Assembly: GCF_051020985.1 (NCBI RefSeq)
Contig: NW_027475140.1
Span: forward strand, 1,302,001-1,366,000
Source: Nomia melanderi
Taxonomy: Eukaryota > Arthropoda > Insecta > Hymenoptera > Halictidae
Direction of reading: 5' to 3'
Length of the DNA stretch: 64,000 nt
The notes under the pieces are model-generated. The model was not told the DNA's origin and ran no database searches. It worked only from the letters and a program-made list of their open reading frames with translations. The position numbers and the translations under genes are program-made. Shown here piece after piece: positions 1 to 12,853 of the stretch (the first letter of the stretch is position 1; every line of letters begins with the position of its first letter).

Positions 1-110
1 GTTTTCTCGGCCCCTGGTGGTCCGAGGTCGTTCCCGCTGCACAGATTCATGCGCCAGGGCCTACTGCAGATAATTCACTTTGATTTATTGCGCTATCTGT
101 AATAGCACCC
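1..110 (+). repeat. Partial monomer at the left window edge
   Basis: The window opens inside a unit, at about unit position 66 (GTTTTCTCGGCC), and runs to the unit end at 110. The array therefore continues beyond the left edge. The tail is a hybrid: it has the PstI-bearing GCAGATAATTCAC of one tail class followed by TTTGATT and CTGTAATAG of the other. Confidence 0.95.
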
Positions 111-285
111 GAGATATCACCACATATATATTGGATTTTTCACTGACCCTGAGTGTCCGGCCCCATGAGACGGTGGTTTTCTCGGTCCCTGGTGTTCCGA
201 GGTCGTTCCCGCTGCACAGATTCATGCGCCAGGGTCTCCTACAGATAATGCACTTTGATTTATTCCGCTATCTGTAATAGCACCC
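111..285 (+). repeat. Reference satellite monomer (first complete unit)
   Basis: This unit fixes the numbering used in these notes. Positions 1-30 are AT-rich and contain an EcoRV site (GATATC, unit positions 3-8) and a TATATATATT run. Positions 31-130 form the GC-rich core with CCGGCCCCATGAGA, an inverted repeat at 71-91, GTCGTTCCC and ATGCGCCAGGGC. Positions 131-175 are AT-rich, contain TTTATT (AATAAA on the other strand), and end in CTGTAATAGCACCC. The consensus I derived has 92 G or C in 175 (about 53%) and nine CpG dinucleotides. This copy has a CACAT variant where most units read CAGAT just after the EcoRV site. Confidence 0.95.
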
Positions 286-627
286 GAGATATCACCACAT
301 ATATATTGGATTTTTCACTGACCCTGAGTGTCCGGCCACATGAGGCGGTGGTTTTCTCGGTCCCTGGTGTTCCGAGATCGTTCCCGCTGCACAGATTCAT
401 GCGCCAGGGCCTCCTACAGACAATGCACTTTGATTTATTGCGCTATCTGTAATAGCACCCGAGATATCACCAGATATATATTGGATTTTCCCCTGTCCCT
501 GAGTGTCCGGCCCCATGAGACTGTGGTTTTCCCGGCCCCTGGTGGTCCGAGGTCGTTCCCGCTGCACAGATTCATGCGCCAGGGCCTCCTACCGACAATG
601 CACTTTGATTTATTGGGCTATCTCTAA

Positions 628-3084
628 TAGCACCCGAGATATCACCAGATATATATTGGATTTTTCCCTGACCCTGAGTGTCCGGCGCCATGAGACGGTG
701 GTTTTCTTGGCCCCTGGTGGTCCGAGGTCGTTCCCGCTGCACAGATGCATGCGCCAGGGCCTCCTGCAGATAATTCACTTTGGTGTATTGCGCTATCTCT
801 AATAGCACCCGAGATATCACCAGATATATATTGGATTTTTCCCTGACCCTGAGTGTCCGGCGCCATGAGACGGTGGTTTTCTTGGCCCCTGGTCGTCCGA
901 GGTCGTTCCCGCTGCACAGATGCTCGCGCCAGGGCCTCCTGCAGATAATTCACTTTGATTTATTTCGCTATCTCTAATAGCACCCGAGATATAACCAGAT
1001 ATATATTGGATTTTTCACTGACCCTGAGTGTCCGGCCACATGAGACGGTGGTTTTCTCGGCCCCTGGTGGTCCGAGGTCGTTCCCGTTGCACAGATTCAT
1101 GCGCCAGGGCCTCCTGCAGATAATACACTTTGGTTTATTGCGCTATCTCTAATAGCACCCGAGATATCACCAGATATATATTGGATTTTCCCCTGACCCT
1201 GAGTGTCCGGCCCCATGAGACTGTGGTTTTCTCGGCCCCTGGTGGTCCGAGGTCGTTCCCGCTGCACAGATTCATGCGCCAGGGCCTCCTACAGACAATG
1301 CACTTTGATTTATTGCGCTATCTGTAATAGCACCCGAGATATCACCAGATATATATTGGATTTTTCACTGACCCTGAGTGTCCGGCCCCATGAGACGGTG
1401 GTTTTCTCGGCCCCTGGTGATCCGAGGTCGTTCCCGCTGCACAGATTCATGCGCCAGGGCCTCCTGCAGATAATTCACTTCGGTTTATTGCGCTATCTGT
1501 AATAGCACCCGAGATATCACCAGATATATGTTGGATTTTCCCCTGAACCTGTGTGTCCGGCCCCATGAGACTGTGGTTTTCTCGGCCCCTGGTGGTCCGA
1601 GGTCGTTCCCGTTGCACAGATTCATGCGCCAGGGCCTCCTGCAGATAATTCACTTTGGTTTATTGCGCTATCTCTAATAGCACCCGAGATATCACCAGAT
1701 ATATATTGGATTTTCCCCTGACCCTGAGCGTCCGGCCCCATGAGACTGTGGTTTTCTCGGCCCCTGGTGATCCGAGGTCGTTCCCGCTGCACAGATTCAT
1801 GCGCCGGGTCCTAATACAGACAATGCACTTTGATTTATTGTGCTATCTGTAATATAACCCGAGATATCACCAGATATATGTTGGATTTTCCCCTGACCCT
1901 GAGTGTCCGGCCCCATGAGACTGTGGTTTTCTCGGCCCCTGGTGGTCCGAGGTCGTTCCCGCTGCACAGATTCATGCACCAGGGCCTCCTACAGACAATG
2001 CACATTTATTTATTACGCTATCTGTAATAGCACCCGAGTTACCACCAGATATATATTGGATCTTTCACTGACCCTGAGTGTCCGGCCCCATGAGACTGTG
2101 GTTTTCTCGGCCTCTGGTGGTCCGAGGTCGTTCCCGCTACACAGATTCATGCGCCAGGGCCTCCTACAGACAATGCACTTTGATTTATTGCGCTATCTGT
2201 AATAGCACCCGAGATATCACCAGATATATATTGGATTTTTCCCTGACCCTGAGTGTCCGGCCCCATGAGACGGTGGTTTTCTCGGCCCCTGGTGGTCCGA
2301 GGTCGTTCCCGCTGCACAGATTCATGCACCGGGGCCTAATACAGACAATGCACTTTGATTTCTTGGGCTATCTGTAATAGCACCCGAGATATCACCAGAA
2401 ATATATTGGATTTTTCCCTGACCCTGACTGTCCGGCCCCATGAGACGGTGGTTTTCTCCGCCCCTGGTGGTTCGAGGTCGTTCCCGCTGCACAGATTCAT
2501 GCGCCGGGTCCTAATACAGACAATGCACTTTCATTTCTTGGGCTATCTGTAATAGCACCCGATATATCACCAGATATATATTGGATTTTTCCCTGACCCT
2601 GAGTGTCCGGCCCCATGAGACGGTGGTTTTCTCGGCCCCTGGTGGTCCCAGGTCGTTCCCGCTGCACAGATTCACGCGCCAGGGCCTCCTACAGACAATG
2701 CACTTTGATTTATCGCGCTATCTGTAATAGAACCCGAGATATCACCAGATATATATTGGATTTTTCCCTGACCCTGAGTGCCCGGCCCCATGCGTCGGTG
2801 GTTTTCTCGGCCCCTGGTGGTCAGAGATCGATCTCGCTGCACAGATTCATGCGCTAGGGCCTCCTGCAGACAATGCACTTTGATTTATTGCGCTATCTGT
2901 AATAGCACCCGAGATATCACCAGATATATATTGGATTTTTCCCTGACCCTGAGTGTCCGGCCCCATGAGACGGTGGTTTTCTCGGCCCCTGGTGGTCCGA
3001 GGTCGTTCCCGCTGCACAGATTCATGCACCGGGGCCTAATACAGACAATGCACTTTGATTTCTTGGGCTATCTGTAATAGCACC
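628..3084 (+). repeat. Mixed monomers, no clear higher-order period
   Basis: About 14 monomers, all 175 bp. Tail classes A (ACAGACAATGCAC) and B (GCAGATAATTCAC) are interspersed. The first C-type tails (GGGGCCTAATACAGAC with TTTCTTGGGCTATC) appear from about 2.3 kb, preceded by an intermediate form (CGGGTCCTAATACAG) near 1803. An E-type tail (CACATTTATTTATTACGC) is seen near 2000. I found no multi-monomer duplication here. It resembles the un-amplified source of the left-domain variants, which is inference. Confidence 0.7.
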
Positions 3085-6000
3085 CGAGATATCACCAGAT
3101 ATATATTGGATTTTCCCCTGACCCTGAGTGTCCGGCCCCATGAGACTGTGGTTTTCTCGGCCCCTGGTGGTCCGAGGTCGTTCCCGCTGCACAGATTCAT
3201 TCGCCTGAGCCTCCTACAGACAATGCACTTTGATTTATTGTTCTATCTGTAATATAACCCGAGATATCACCAGAAATATATTGGATTTTTCCCTGACCCT
3301 GAGTGTCCGGCCCCATGAGACGGTTGTTGTCTCGGCCCCTGGTGGTCCGAGGTCGTTCCCGCTGCACAGATTTATGCGCCAGGGTCTCCTGCAGATAATT
3401 CACTTTGGTTTATTGCGCTATCTCTAATAGCACCCGAGATATCACCAGGTATATATTGGATTCTTCCCTGACCCTGAGTGTCCGACCCCATGAGACTGTG
3501 GTTTTCTCGGCCCCTGGTGGTCCGAGGTCGTTCCCTCTGCACAGATTCATGCTCCAGGGCCTCCTACAGACAATGCACATTTATTTATTACGCTATCTGT
3601 AATAGCACCCGAGATACCACCAGATATATATCGGATCTTTCACTGACCCTGAGTGTCCGGCCCCATGAGACGGTGGTTTTCGCGGCCCCTGGTGGTTCGA
3701 CGTCGTTCCGGCTGCACAGATTCATGCGCCTGAGCCTCCTACAGACAATGCACTTTGATTTATTGCGCTATCTGTAATAGCACCCGAGATATCACCAGAT
3801 ATATATTGGATTCTTCCCTGACCCTGAGTGTCCGGCCCCATGAGACGGTGGTTTTCTCGGCCCCTGGTGGTCCGAGGTCGTTCCCGCTGCACAGATTCAT
3901 GCGCCGGGGCCTAATACAGACAATGCACTTTGATTTCTTGGGCTATCTGTAATAGCACCCGAGATATCACCAGATATATATTGGATTCTTCCCTGACCCT
4001 GAGTGTCCGGCCCCATGAGACGGTGGTTTTCTCGGCCCCTGGTGGTCCGAGGTCGTTCCCGCTGCACAGATTCATGCGCCGGGGCCTAATACAGACAATG
4101 CACTTTGATTTCTTGGGCTATCTGTAATAGCACCCGAGATATCACCAGATATATATTGGATTTTTCCCTGACCCTGAGTGTCCGGCCCCATGAGACGGTG
4201 GTTTTCTCGGCCCCTGGTGGTCCGAGGTCGTTCCCGCTGCACAGATTCATGCGCCAGGGCCTCCTACAGACAATGCACTTTGATTTATTGTTCGATCTGT
4301 AATATAACCCGAGATATCACCAGAAATATATTGGATTTTTCCCTGACCCTGAGTGTCCGGCCCCATTAGACGGTTGTTGTCTCGGCCCCTGGTGGTCCGA
4401 GGTCGTTCCCGCTGCACAGATTCATGCGACAGGGTCTCCTACAGACAATGCACTTTGATTTATTGCGCTATCTGTAATAGCACCCGAGATATCACCAGAT
4501 ATATATTGGATTTTTCACTGACCCTGAGTGTCCGGCCCCATGAGACGGTGGTTTTCTCGGCCCCTGGTGATCCGAGGTCGTTCCCGCAGCACAGATTCAT
4601 GCGCCGGGTCCAAATACAGACAATGCACTTTCATTTCTTGGGCTATCTGTAATAGCACCCGAGATATCACCAGATATATAATGGATTCTTCCCTGACCCT
4701 GAGTGTCCGGCCACATGAGACGGTGGTTTTCTCGGCCCCTGGTGGTCCGAGGTCGTTCCCTCTGCACAGATTCATGCGCCAGGGCCTCCTACAGACAATG
4801 CACATTTATTTATTACGCTATCTGTAATAGCACCCGAGATACCACCAGATATATATTGGATCTTTCACTGACCCTGAGTGTCCGGCCCCATGAGACGGTG
4901 GTTTTCGCGGCCCCTGGTGGTTCGAGGTCGTTCCGGCTGCACAGATTCATGCGCCAGGGCCTCCTACAGACAATTCACTTTGATTTATTGCGCTATCTGT
5001 AATAGCACCCGAGATATCACCAGATATATGTTGGATTTTCCCCTGACCCTGAGTGTCCGGCCCCATGAGACTGTGGTTTTCTCGGCCCCTGGTGGTCCGA
5101 GGTCGTTCCCGTTGCACAGATTCATGCGCCAGGGCCTCCTGCAGATAATTCACTTTGGTTTATTGAGCTATCTCTAATAGCACCCGAGATATCACCAGAT
5201 ATATATTGGATTTTCCCCTGACCCTGAGCGTCCGGCCCCATGAGACTGTGGTTTTCTCGGTCTCTGGTGGTCCGAGGTCGTTCCCGCTACACAGATTCAT
5301 GCGCCAGGGCCTCCTACAGACAATGCACTCTGATTTATTGCGCTATCTGTAATAGCATCCGAGATATCACCAGATATATATTGGATTTTTCCCTGACCCT
5401 GGGTGTCCGGCCCCATGAGACGGTGGTTATCTCGGACCCTGGTAATCCGAGGTCGTTCCCGCTGCACAGATTCATGCGCCAGGGCCTCCTGCAGATAATT
5501 CACTTTGGTTTATTGCGCTATCTCTAATAGCACCCGAGATATCACCAGATATATGATAGATTTTTCCCTGACCCTGAGTGTCCGGCCCCATGAGACGGTG
5601 GTTTTCTCGGCCCCTGGTGGTCCGAGGTCGTTCCCGCTGCACAGATTCATGCGCCAGGGCCTCCTACAGACAATGCACTTTGATTTATTGCGCTATCTGT
5701 AATGGCACCCGAGATATCACCAGATATATATTGGATTTTCCCCTGACCCTGAGTGTTCGGCCCCGTGAGTCGGTGTTTTTCTCGGCCCCTGGTGGTCCGA
5801 GGTCGTTCCCGCTGCCCGGATTCATGCGCCAGGGCCTCCTACAGACAATGCACTTTGGTTTATTGCGCTATCTCTAATAGCACCCGAGATATCACCAGAT
5901 ATTTGCTGGATTTTTACATGACCTTGGGTGACGGATTCCGAATATCTGTAATTTTCTCGGCCACTGGTGGTCCGAGGTCGTTCCTGCGGTACAGATTCAT

Positions 6001-7079
6001 TCGCAAGAGCCTCCTACAGACAATGCACTTTGGTTTATTGCGCTATCTGTAATAGCACCCGAGATATCACCAGATATATATTGGATTTTCCCCTGACCCT
6101 GAGTGTCCGGCCCCATGAGACTGTGGTTTTCTCGGCCCCTGGTGGTCCGAGGTCGTTCCCGCTGCACAGATTCATTCGCCTGAGCCTCCTACAGACAATG
6201 CACTTTGATTTATTGTTCTATCTGTAATATAACCCGAGATATCACCAGAAATATATTGGATTTTTCCCTGACCCTGAGTGTCCGGCCCCATGAGACGGTT
6301 GTTGTCTCGGCACCTGGTGGTCCGAGGTCGTTCCCGCTGCACAGATTCATGCGCCAGGGTCTCCTGCAGATAATTCACTTTGGTTTATTGCGCTATCTCT
6401 AATAGCACCCGAGATATCACCAGGTATATATTGGATTCTTCCCTGACCCTGAGTGTCCGACCCCATGAGACTGTGGTTTTCTCGGCCCCTGGTGGTCCGA
6501 GGTCGTTCCCTCTGCACAGATTCATGCTCCAGGGCCTCCTACAGACAATGCACATTTATTTATTACGCTATCTGTAATAGCACCCGAGATACCACCAGAT
6601 ATACATTGGATCTTTCACTGACCCTGAGTGTCCGGCCCCATGAGACGGTGGTTTTCGCGGCCCCTGGTGGTTCGAGGTCGTTCCGGCTGCACAGATTCAT
6701 GCGCCAGGGCGTCCTACAGACAATTCACTTTGACTTATTGCGCTATCTGTAATAGCACCCGAGATATCACCAGATATATGTTGGATTTTCCCCTGACCCT
6801 GAGCGTCCGGACCCATGAGACTGTGGTTTTCTCGGCCTCTGGTGGTCCGAGGTCGTTCCCGCTACACAGATTCATGCGCCAGGGCCTCCTACAGACAATG
6901 CACTCTGATTTATTGCGCTATCTGTAATAGCACCCGAGATATCACCAGATATATATTGGATTTTTCCCTGACCCTGAGTGTCCGGCCCCATGAGACGGTG
7001 GTTTTCTCGGCCCCTGGTGGTCCGAGGTCGTTCCCGCTGCACAGATTCATGCGCCGGGGCCTAATACAGACAATGCACT
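3085..7079 (+). repeat. Left domain: first C/D/E variant set and 17-monomer repeat
   Basis: This stretch contains the first ordered set of D tails (TTGTTCTATCTGTAATATAA followed by CAGAAATATATTGG and GGTTGTTGTCTCGG), E tails and C tails. About 3085-3640 recurs at 6060-6615, an offset of 2,975 bp or exactly 17 units. Two consecutive monomers ending at about 3950 and 4125 are nearly identical C-type units. A V segment occurs at 5916-5953. All monomers are 175 bp. Confidence 0.75.
5916..5953 (+). repeat. V segment: divergent 38-bp block inside a monomer
   Basis: Unit positions 31-68 read ACATGACCTTGGGTGACGG and then ATTCCGAATATCTGTAATT. Against the consensus this is 18 mismatches in 38 with no gap, while sequence on both sides is ordinary satellite. 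The following bases are CTCGGCCACTGG, a linked change. This is the first of eleven such blocks. Confidence 0.88.
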
Positions 7080-7665
7080 TTGATTTCTTGGGCTATCTGT
7101 AATAGCACCCGAGATATCACCAGATATATATTGGATTTTTCCCTGACCCTGAGTGTCCGGCCCCATGAGACGGTGGTTTTCTCGGCCCCTGGTGGTCCGA
7201 GGTCGTTCCCGCTGCACAGATTCATGCGCCAGGGCCTCCTACAGACAATGCACTTTGATTTATTGTTCTATCTGTAATATAACCCGAGATATCACCAGAA
7301 ATATATTGGATTTTTCCCTGACCCTGAGTGTCCGGCCCCATGAGACGGTTGTTGTCTCGGCACCTGGTGGTCCGAGGTCGTTCCCGCTGCACAGATTCAT
7401 GCGCCAGGGTCTCCTGCAGATAATTCACTTTGGTTTATTGCGCTATCTCTAATAGCACCCGAGATATCACCAGGTATATATTGGATTCTTCCCTGACCCT
7501 GAGTGTCCGACCCCATGAGACTGTGGTTTTCTCGGTCCCTGGTGGTCCGAGGTCGTTCCCGCTGCCCAGATTCATGCGCCAGGGCCTCCTACAGACAATG
7601 CACTTTGGGTTATTAGGCTATCTGTAATAGCACCCGAGATATCACCAGATATATGCTGGATTTTT

Positions 7666-7703
7666 ACATGACCTTGGGTGACGGATTCCGAATATCTGTA
7701 ATT
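7666..7703 (+). repeat. V segment
   Basis: Same block as at 5916, preceded by ATATGCTGG and followed by the ordinary CTCGGCCCCTGG. It lies one monomer before another V segment, and the pair recurs at 12040 and 12215. Confidence 0.88.
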
Positions 7704-7840
7704 TTCTCGGCCCCTGGTGGTCCGAGGTCGTTTCCGCTGCACAGATTCATTCGCCTGGGCCTCCTACAGACAATGCACTTTGGTTTATTGCGCTATCTCT
7801 AATAGCACCCGAGATATCACCAGATATTTGCTGGATTTTT

Positions 7841-7878
7841 ACATGACCTTGGGTGACGGATTCCGAATATCTGTAATT
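7841..7878 (+). repeat. V segment
   Basis: Same block, preceded by ATTTGCTGG and followed by CTCGGCCACTGG. It is followed by the CCTGCGGTACAGATTCATTCG variant, which accompanies the V segments at 5916 and 10290 as well. Confidence 0.88.
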
Positions 7879-9764
7879 TTCTCGGCCACTGGTGGTCCCA
7901 GGTCGTTCCTGCGGTACAGATTCATTCGCAAGAGCCTCCTACAGACAATGCACTTTGGTTTATTGCGCTATCTGTAATAGCACCCGAGATATCACCAGAT
8001 ATATATTGGATTTTCCCCTGACCCTGAGTGTCCGGCCCCGTGAGACTGTGGTTTTCTCGGCCCCTGGTGGTCCGAGGTCGTTCCCGCTGCACAGATTCAT
8101 TCGCCTGAGCCTCCTACAGACAATGCACTTTGATTTATTGTTCTATCTGTAATATAACCCGAGATATCACCAGAAATATATTGGATTTTTCCCTGACCTT
8201 GAGTGTCCGGCCCCATGAGACGGTTGTTGTCTCGGCCCCTGGTGGTCCGAGGTCGTTCCCGCTGCACAGATTCATGCGCCAGGGTCTCCTGCAGATAATT
8301 CACTTTGGTTTATTGCGCTATCTCTAATAGCACCCGAGATATCACCAGGTATATATTGGATTCTTCCCTGACCCTGAGTGTCCGACCCCATGAGACTGTG
8401 GTTTTCTCGGCCCCTGGTGGTCCGAGGTCGTTCCCTCTGCACAGACTCATGCTCCAGGGCCTCCTACAGACAATGCACATTTATTTATTACGCTATCTGT
8501 AATAGCACCCGAGATACCACCAGATATATATCGGATCTTTCACTGACCCTGAGTGTCCGGCCCCATGAGACGGTGGTTTTCGCGGCCCCTGGTGGTTCGA
8601 GGTCGTTCCGGCTGCACAGATTCATGCGCCAGGGCGTCCTACAGACAATTCACTTTGACTTATTGCGCTATCTGTAATAGCACCCGAGATATCACCAGAT
8701 ATATGTTGGATTTTCCCCTGACCCTGAGCGTCCGGACCCATGAGACTGTGGTTTTCTCGGCCTCTGGTGGTCCGAGGTCGTTCCCGCTACACAGATTCAT
8801 GTGCCAGGGCCTCCTACAGACAATGCACTCTGATTTATTGCGCTATCTGTAATAGCACCCGAGATATCACCAGATATATATTGGATTTTTCCCTGACCCT
8901 GAGTGTCCGGCCCCATGAGACGGTGGTTTTCTCGGCCCCTGGTGGTCCGAGCTCGTTCCCGCTGCACAGATTCATGCGCCGGGGCCTAATACAGACAATG
9001 CACTTTGATTTCTTGGGCTATCTGTAATAGCACCCGAGATATCACCAGATATATATTGGATTCTTCCCTGACCCTGAGTGTCCGGCCCCATGAGACGGTG
9101 GTTTTCTCGGCCCCTGGTGGTCCGAGGACGTTCCCGCTGCACAGATTCATGCGCCAGGGCCTCCTACAGACAATGCACTTTGATTTATTGTTCTATCTGT
9201 AATATAACCCGAGATATCACCAGAAATATATTGGATTTTTCCCTGACCCTGAGTGCCCGGCCCCATGAGACGGTTGATGTCTCGGCACCTGGTGGTCCGA
9301 GGTCGTTCCCGCTGCACAGATTCATGCGCCAGGGTCTCCTGCAGATAATTCACTTTGGTTTATTGCGCTATCTCTAATAGCACCCGAGATATCACCAGGT
9401 ATATATTGGATTCTTCCCTGACCCTGAGTGTCCGACCCCATGAGACTGTGGTTTTCTCGGCCCCTGGTGGTCCGAGGTCGTTCCCTCTGCACAGATTCAT
9501 GCTCCAGGGCCTCCTACAGACAATGCACATTTATTTATTACGCTATCTGTAATAGCACCCGAGATACCACCAGATATATATGGATCTTTCACTGACCCTG
9601 AGTGTCCGGCCCCATGAGACGGTGGTTTTCGCGGCCCCTGGTGGTTCGAGGTCGTTCCGGCTGCACAGATTCATTCGCCTGGGCCTCCTACAGACAATTC
9701 ACTTTGATTTATTGCGCTATCTCTAATAGCACCCGAGATATCACCAGATATTTGCTGGATTTTT

Positions 9765-9802
9765 ACATGACCTTGGGTGACGGATTCCGAATATCTGTAA
9801 TT
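9765..9802 (+). repeat. V segment
   Basis: Same block and same ATTTGCTGG lead-in, followed by CCTGCGGCACAG (one base from the CCTGCGGTACAG form). It sits in the three extra monomers of the 14-monomer unit. Confidence 0.88.
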
Positions 9803-10289
9803 TTCTCGGCCACTGGTGGTCCGAGGTCGTTCCTGCGGCACAGATTCATTCGCAAGGGCCTCCTACAGACAATGCACTTTGGTTTATTGCGCTATCTGTA
9901 ATAGCACCCGAGATATCACCAGATATATATTGGATTTTCCCCTGACCCTGAGTGTCCGGCCCCATGAGACTGTGGTTTTCTCGGCCCCTGGTGGTCCGAG
10001 GTCGTTCCCGCTGCACAGATTCATTCGCCTGGGCCTCCTACAGACAATGCACTTTGATTTATTGCGCTATCTGTAATAGCACCCGAGATATCACCAGATA
10101 TATATTGGATTTTTCCCTGACCCTGAGTGTCCGGCTCCATGAGACGGTGATTTTCTCGGTCCCTGGTGGTCCGAGGTCGTTCCCGCTGCCCAGATTCATT
10201 CGCCTGGGCCTCCTACAGACAATGCACTTTGGTTTATTGCGCTATCTCTAATAGCACCCGAGATATCACCAGATATTTGCTGGATTTTT

Positions 10290-10327
10290 ACATGACCTTG
10301 GGTGACGGATTCCGAATATCTGTAATT
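10290..10327 (+). repeat. V segment
   Basis: Same block, exactly 525 bp (three units) after the one at 9765 and 4,374 bp after the one at 5916. Confidence 0.88.
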
Positions 10328-12039
10328 TTCTCGGCCACTGGTGGTCCGAGGTCGTTCCTGCGGTACAGATTCATTCGCAAGAGCCTCCTACAGACAATGC
10401 ACTTTGGTTTATTGCGCTATCTGTAATAGCACCCGAGATATCACCAGATATATATTGGATTTTCCCCTGACCCTGAGTGTCCGGCCCCATGAGACTGTGG
10501 TTTTCTCGGCCCCTGGTGGTCCGAGGTCGTTCCCGCTGCACAGATTCATTCGCCTGAGCCTCCTACAGACAATGCACTTTGATTTATTGTTCTATCTGTA
10601 ATATAACCCGAGATATCACCAGAAATATATTGGATTTTTCCCTGACCCTGAGTGTCCGGCCCCATGAGACGGTTGTTGTCTCGGCCCCTGGTGGTCCGAG
10701 GTCGTTCCCGCTGCACAGATTCATGCGCCAGGGTCTCCTGCAGATAATTCACTTTGGTTTATTGCGCTATCTCTAATAGCACCCGAGATATCACCAGGTA
10801 TATATTGGATTCTTCCCTGACCCTGAGTGTCCGACCCCATGAGACTGTGGTTTTCTCGGCCCCTGGTGGTCCGAGGTCGTTCCCTCTGCACAGATTCATG
10901 CTCCAGGGCCTCCTACAGACAATGCACATTTATTTATTACGCTATCTGTAATAGCACCCGAGATACCACCAGATATATATTGGATCTTTCACTGACCCTG
11001 AGTGTCCGGCCCCATGAGACGTTGGTTTTCGCGGCCCCTGGTGGTTCGAGGTCGTTCCGGCTGCACAGATTCATGCGCCAGGGCGTCCTACAGACAATTC
11101 ACTTTGACTTATTGCGCTATCTGTAATAGCACCCGAGATATCACCAGATATATGTTGGATTTTCCCCTGACCCTGAGCGTCCGGACCCATGAGACTGTGG
11201 TTTTCTCGGCCTCTGGTGGTCCGAGGTCGTTCCCGCTACACAGATTCATGCGCCAGGGCCTCCTACAGACAATGCACTCTGATTTATTGCGCTATCTGTA
11301 ATAGCACCCGAGATATCACCAGATATATATTGGATTTTTCCCTGACCCTGAGTGTCCGGCCCCATGAGACGGTGGTTTTCTCGGCCCCTGGTGGTCCGAG
11401 GTCGTTCCCGCTGCACAGATTCATGCGCCGGGGCCTAATACAGACAATGCACTTTGATTTCTTGGGCTATCTGTAATAGCACCCGAGATATCACCAGATA
11501 TATATTGGATTTTTCCCTGACCCTGAGTGTCCGGCCCCATGAGACGGTGGTTTTCTCGGCCCCTGGTGGTCCGAGGTCGTTCCCGCTGCACAGATTCATG
11601 CGCCAGGGCCTCCTACAGACAATGCACTTTGATTTATTGTTCTATCTGTAATATAACCCGAGATATCACCAGAAATATATTGGATTTTTCCCTGACCCTG
11701 AGTGTCCGGTCCCATGAGACGGTTGTTGTCTCGGCACCTGGTGGTCCGAGGTCGTTCCCGCTGCACAGATTCATGCGCCAGGGTCTCCTGCAGATAATTC
11801 ACTTTGGTTTATTGCGCTATCTCTAATATCACCCGAGATATCACCAGGTATATATTGGATTCTTCCCTGACCCTGAGTGTCCGACCCCATGAGACTGTGG
11901 TTTTCTCGGTCCCTGGTGGTCCGAGGTCGTTCCCGCTGCCCAGATTCATGCGCCAGGGCCTCCTACAGACAATGCACTTTGGGTTATTAGGCTATCTGTA
12001 ATAGCACCCGAGATATCACCAGATATATGCTGGATTTTT

Positions 12040-12077
12040 ACATGACCTTGGGTGACGGATTCCGAATATCTGTAATT
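12040..12077 (+). repeat. V segment
   Basis: Same block with ATATGCTGG lead-in and ordinary CCCCTGG after it. It is the copy of the one at 7666 (offset 4,374 bp). Confidence 0.88.
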
Positions 12078-12214
12078 TTCTCGGCCCCTGGTGGTCCGAG
12101 GTCGTTTCCGCTGCACAGATTCATTCGCCTGGGCCTCCTACAGACAATGCACTTTGGTTTATTGCGCTATCTCTAATAGCACCCGAGATATCACCAGATA
12201 TTTGGTGGATTTTT

Positions 12215-12252
12215 ACATGACCTTGGGTGACGGATTCCGAATATCTGTAATT
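12215..12252 (+). repeat. V segment with hybrid downstream half
   Basis: Same block, but the lead-in is ATTTGGTGG and the monomer continues with CCCTCTGCACAGATTCATGCTCC, an E-type sequence, in place of CCTGCGGTACAG. An exchange point lies between 12253 and about 12285. Confidence 0.85.
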
Positions 12253-12853
12253 TTCTCGGCCACTGGTGGTCCGAGGTCGTTCCCTCTGCACAGATTCATG
12301 CTCCAGGGCCTCCTACAGACAATGCACTTTGGTTTATTGCGCTATCTGTAATAGCACCCGAGATATCACCAGATATATATTGGATTTTCCCCTGACCCTG
12401 AGTGTCCGGCCCCATGAGACTGTGGTTTTCTCGGCCCCTGGTGGTCCGAGGTCGTTCCCGCTGCACAGATTCATTCGCCTGAGCCTCCTACAGACAATGC
12501 ACTTTGATTTATTGTTCTATCTGTAATATAACCCGAGATATCACCAGAAATATATTGGATTTTTCCCTGACCCTGAGTGTCCGGCCCCATGAGACGGTTG
12601 TTGTCTCGGCCCCTGGTGGTCCGAGGTCGTTCCCGCTACACAGATTCATGTGCCAGGGCCTCCTACAGACAATGCACTCTGATTTATTGTGCTATCTGTA
12701 ATAGCACCCGAGATATCACCAGATATATATTGGATTTTTCCCTGACCCTGAGTGTCCGGCCCCATGAGACGGTGGTTTTCTCGGCCCCTGGTGGTCCGAG
12801 GTCGTTCCCGCTGCACAGATTCATGCGCCGGGGCCTAATACAGACAATGCACT

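Larger units (their letters stand above)
1..627 (+). repeat. Left-edge monomers carrying right-domain variants
   Basis: The first complete monomers have TCCCTGGTGTTCCGAG in place of CCCCTGGTGGTCCGAG (near 182 and 360) and CACATATATATTGG in place of CAGATATATATTGG. The same pair of variants recurs together at about 42.1-42.7, 45.6-46.2, 59.1-59.7 and 60.1-60.2 kb, but I did not see the pair between 0.7 and 42 kb. This short stretch looks more like the right half of the window than like its immediate neighbours. Confidence 0.75.
7080..9004 (+). repeat. 11-monomer higher-order unit (1,925 bp)
   Basis: The C-type tail at about 7080 recurs at about 9005, exactly 11 units later. Across 5967-7429 and 7892-9354 the same variants follow in the same order (V-derived, D, B, E, A, C and D types), with only scattered substitutions. 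After about 7430 and 9355 the two copies part: the first continues with a CCCTGGTGGTCC and CTGCCCAGATT variant plus two V monomers, the second with another E-type unit. The copies therefore differ by exchange as well as by point change. Confidence 0.8.
9005..11453 (+). repeat. 14-monomer higher-order unit (2,449 bp, one base short)
   Basis: The interval between successive C-type anchors here is 14 units minus 1 bp. The missing base is in ATATATATGGATC near 9581, the first length change in the window. Relative to the 11-monomer unit it has three extra monomers around 9816-10340, where a V-type monomer and its neighbours are repeated at an offset of 525 bp. The monomer at about 9600-9720 is a hybrid of an E-following unit and the TTCGCCTGGGCC unit seen near 7750, which marks an exchange point. 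Confidence 0.78.
11454..12853 (+). repeat. 8-monomer higher-order unit (1,400 bp)
   Basis: This C-to-C interval is 8 units. About 10341-12290 matches 5967-7920 (offset 4,374 bp, or 25 units minus 1 bp), so the first part copies the earlier unit. Near 12600-12640 a D-type head (GGTTGTTGTCTCGG) joins directly to the CGCTACACAGATTCATGTGCC monomer that lies three monomers further on elsewhere. This is an in-register loss of three monomers. Confidence 0.77.

Noticed and set aside
80..452. Open frames of about 65 codons repeated every 175 bp on the plus strand, and 60-70 codon frames on the minus strand
   Set aside because: They start at TTG or GTG, not ATG. They recur in every monomer, overlap one another, and change frame at each unit because 175 is not divisible by 3. 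Their shared ending comes from the conserved CTGTAATAG. They reflect the repeat, not genes.
5916..5953. V segment as a small mobile insertion
   Set aside because: It replaces the consensus base for base with no length change and no target duplication, so it is a divergent or converted block, not an insertion.
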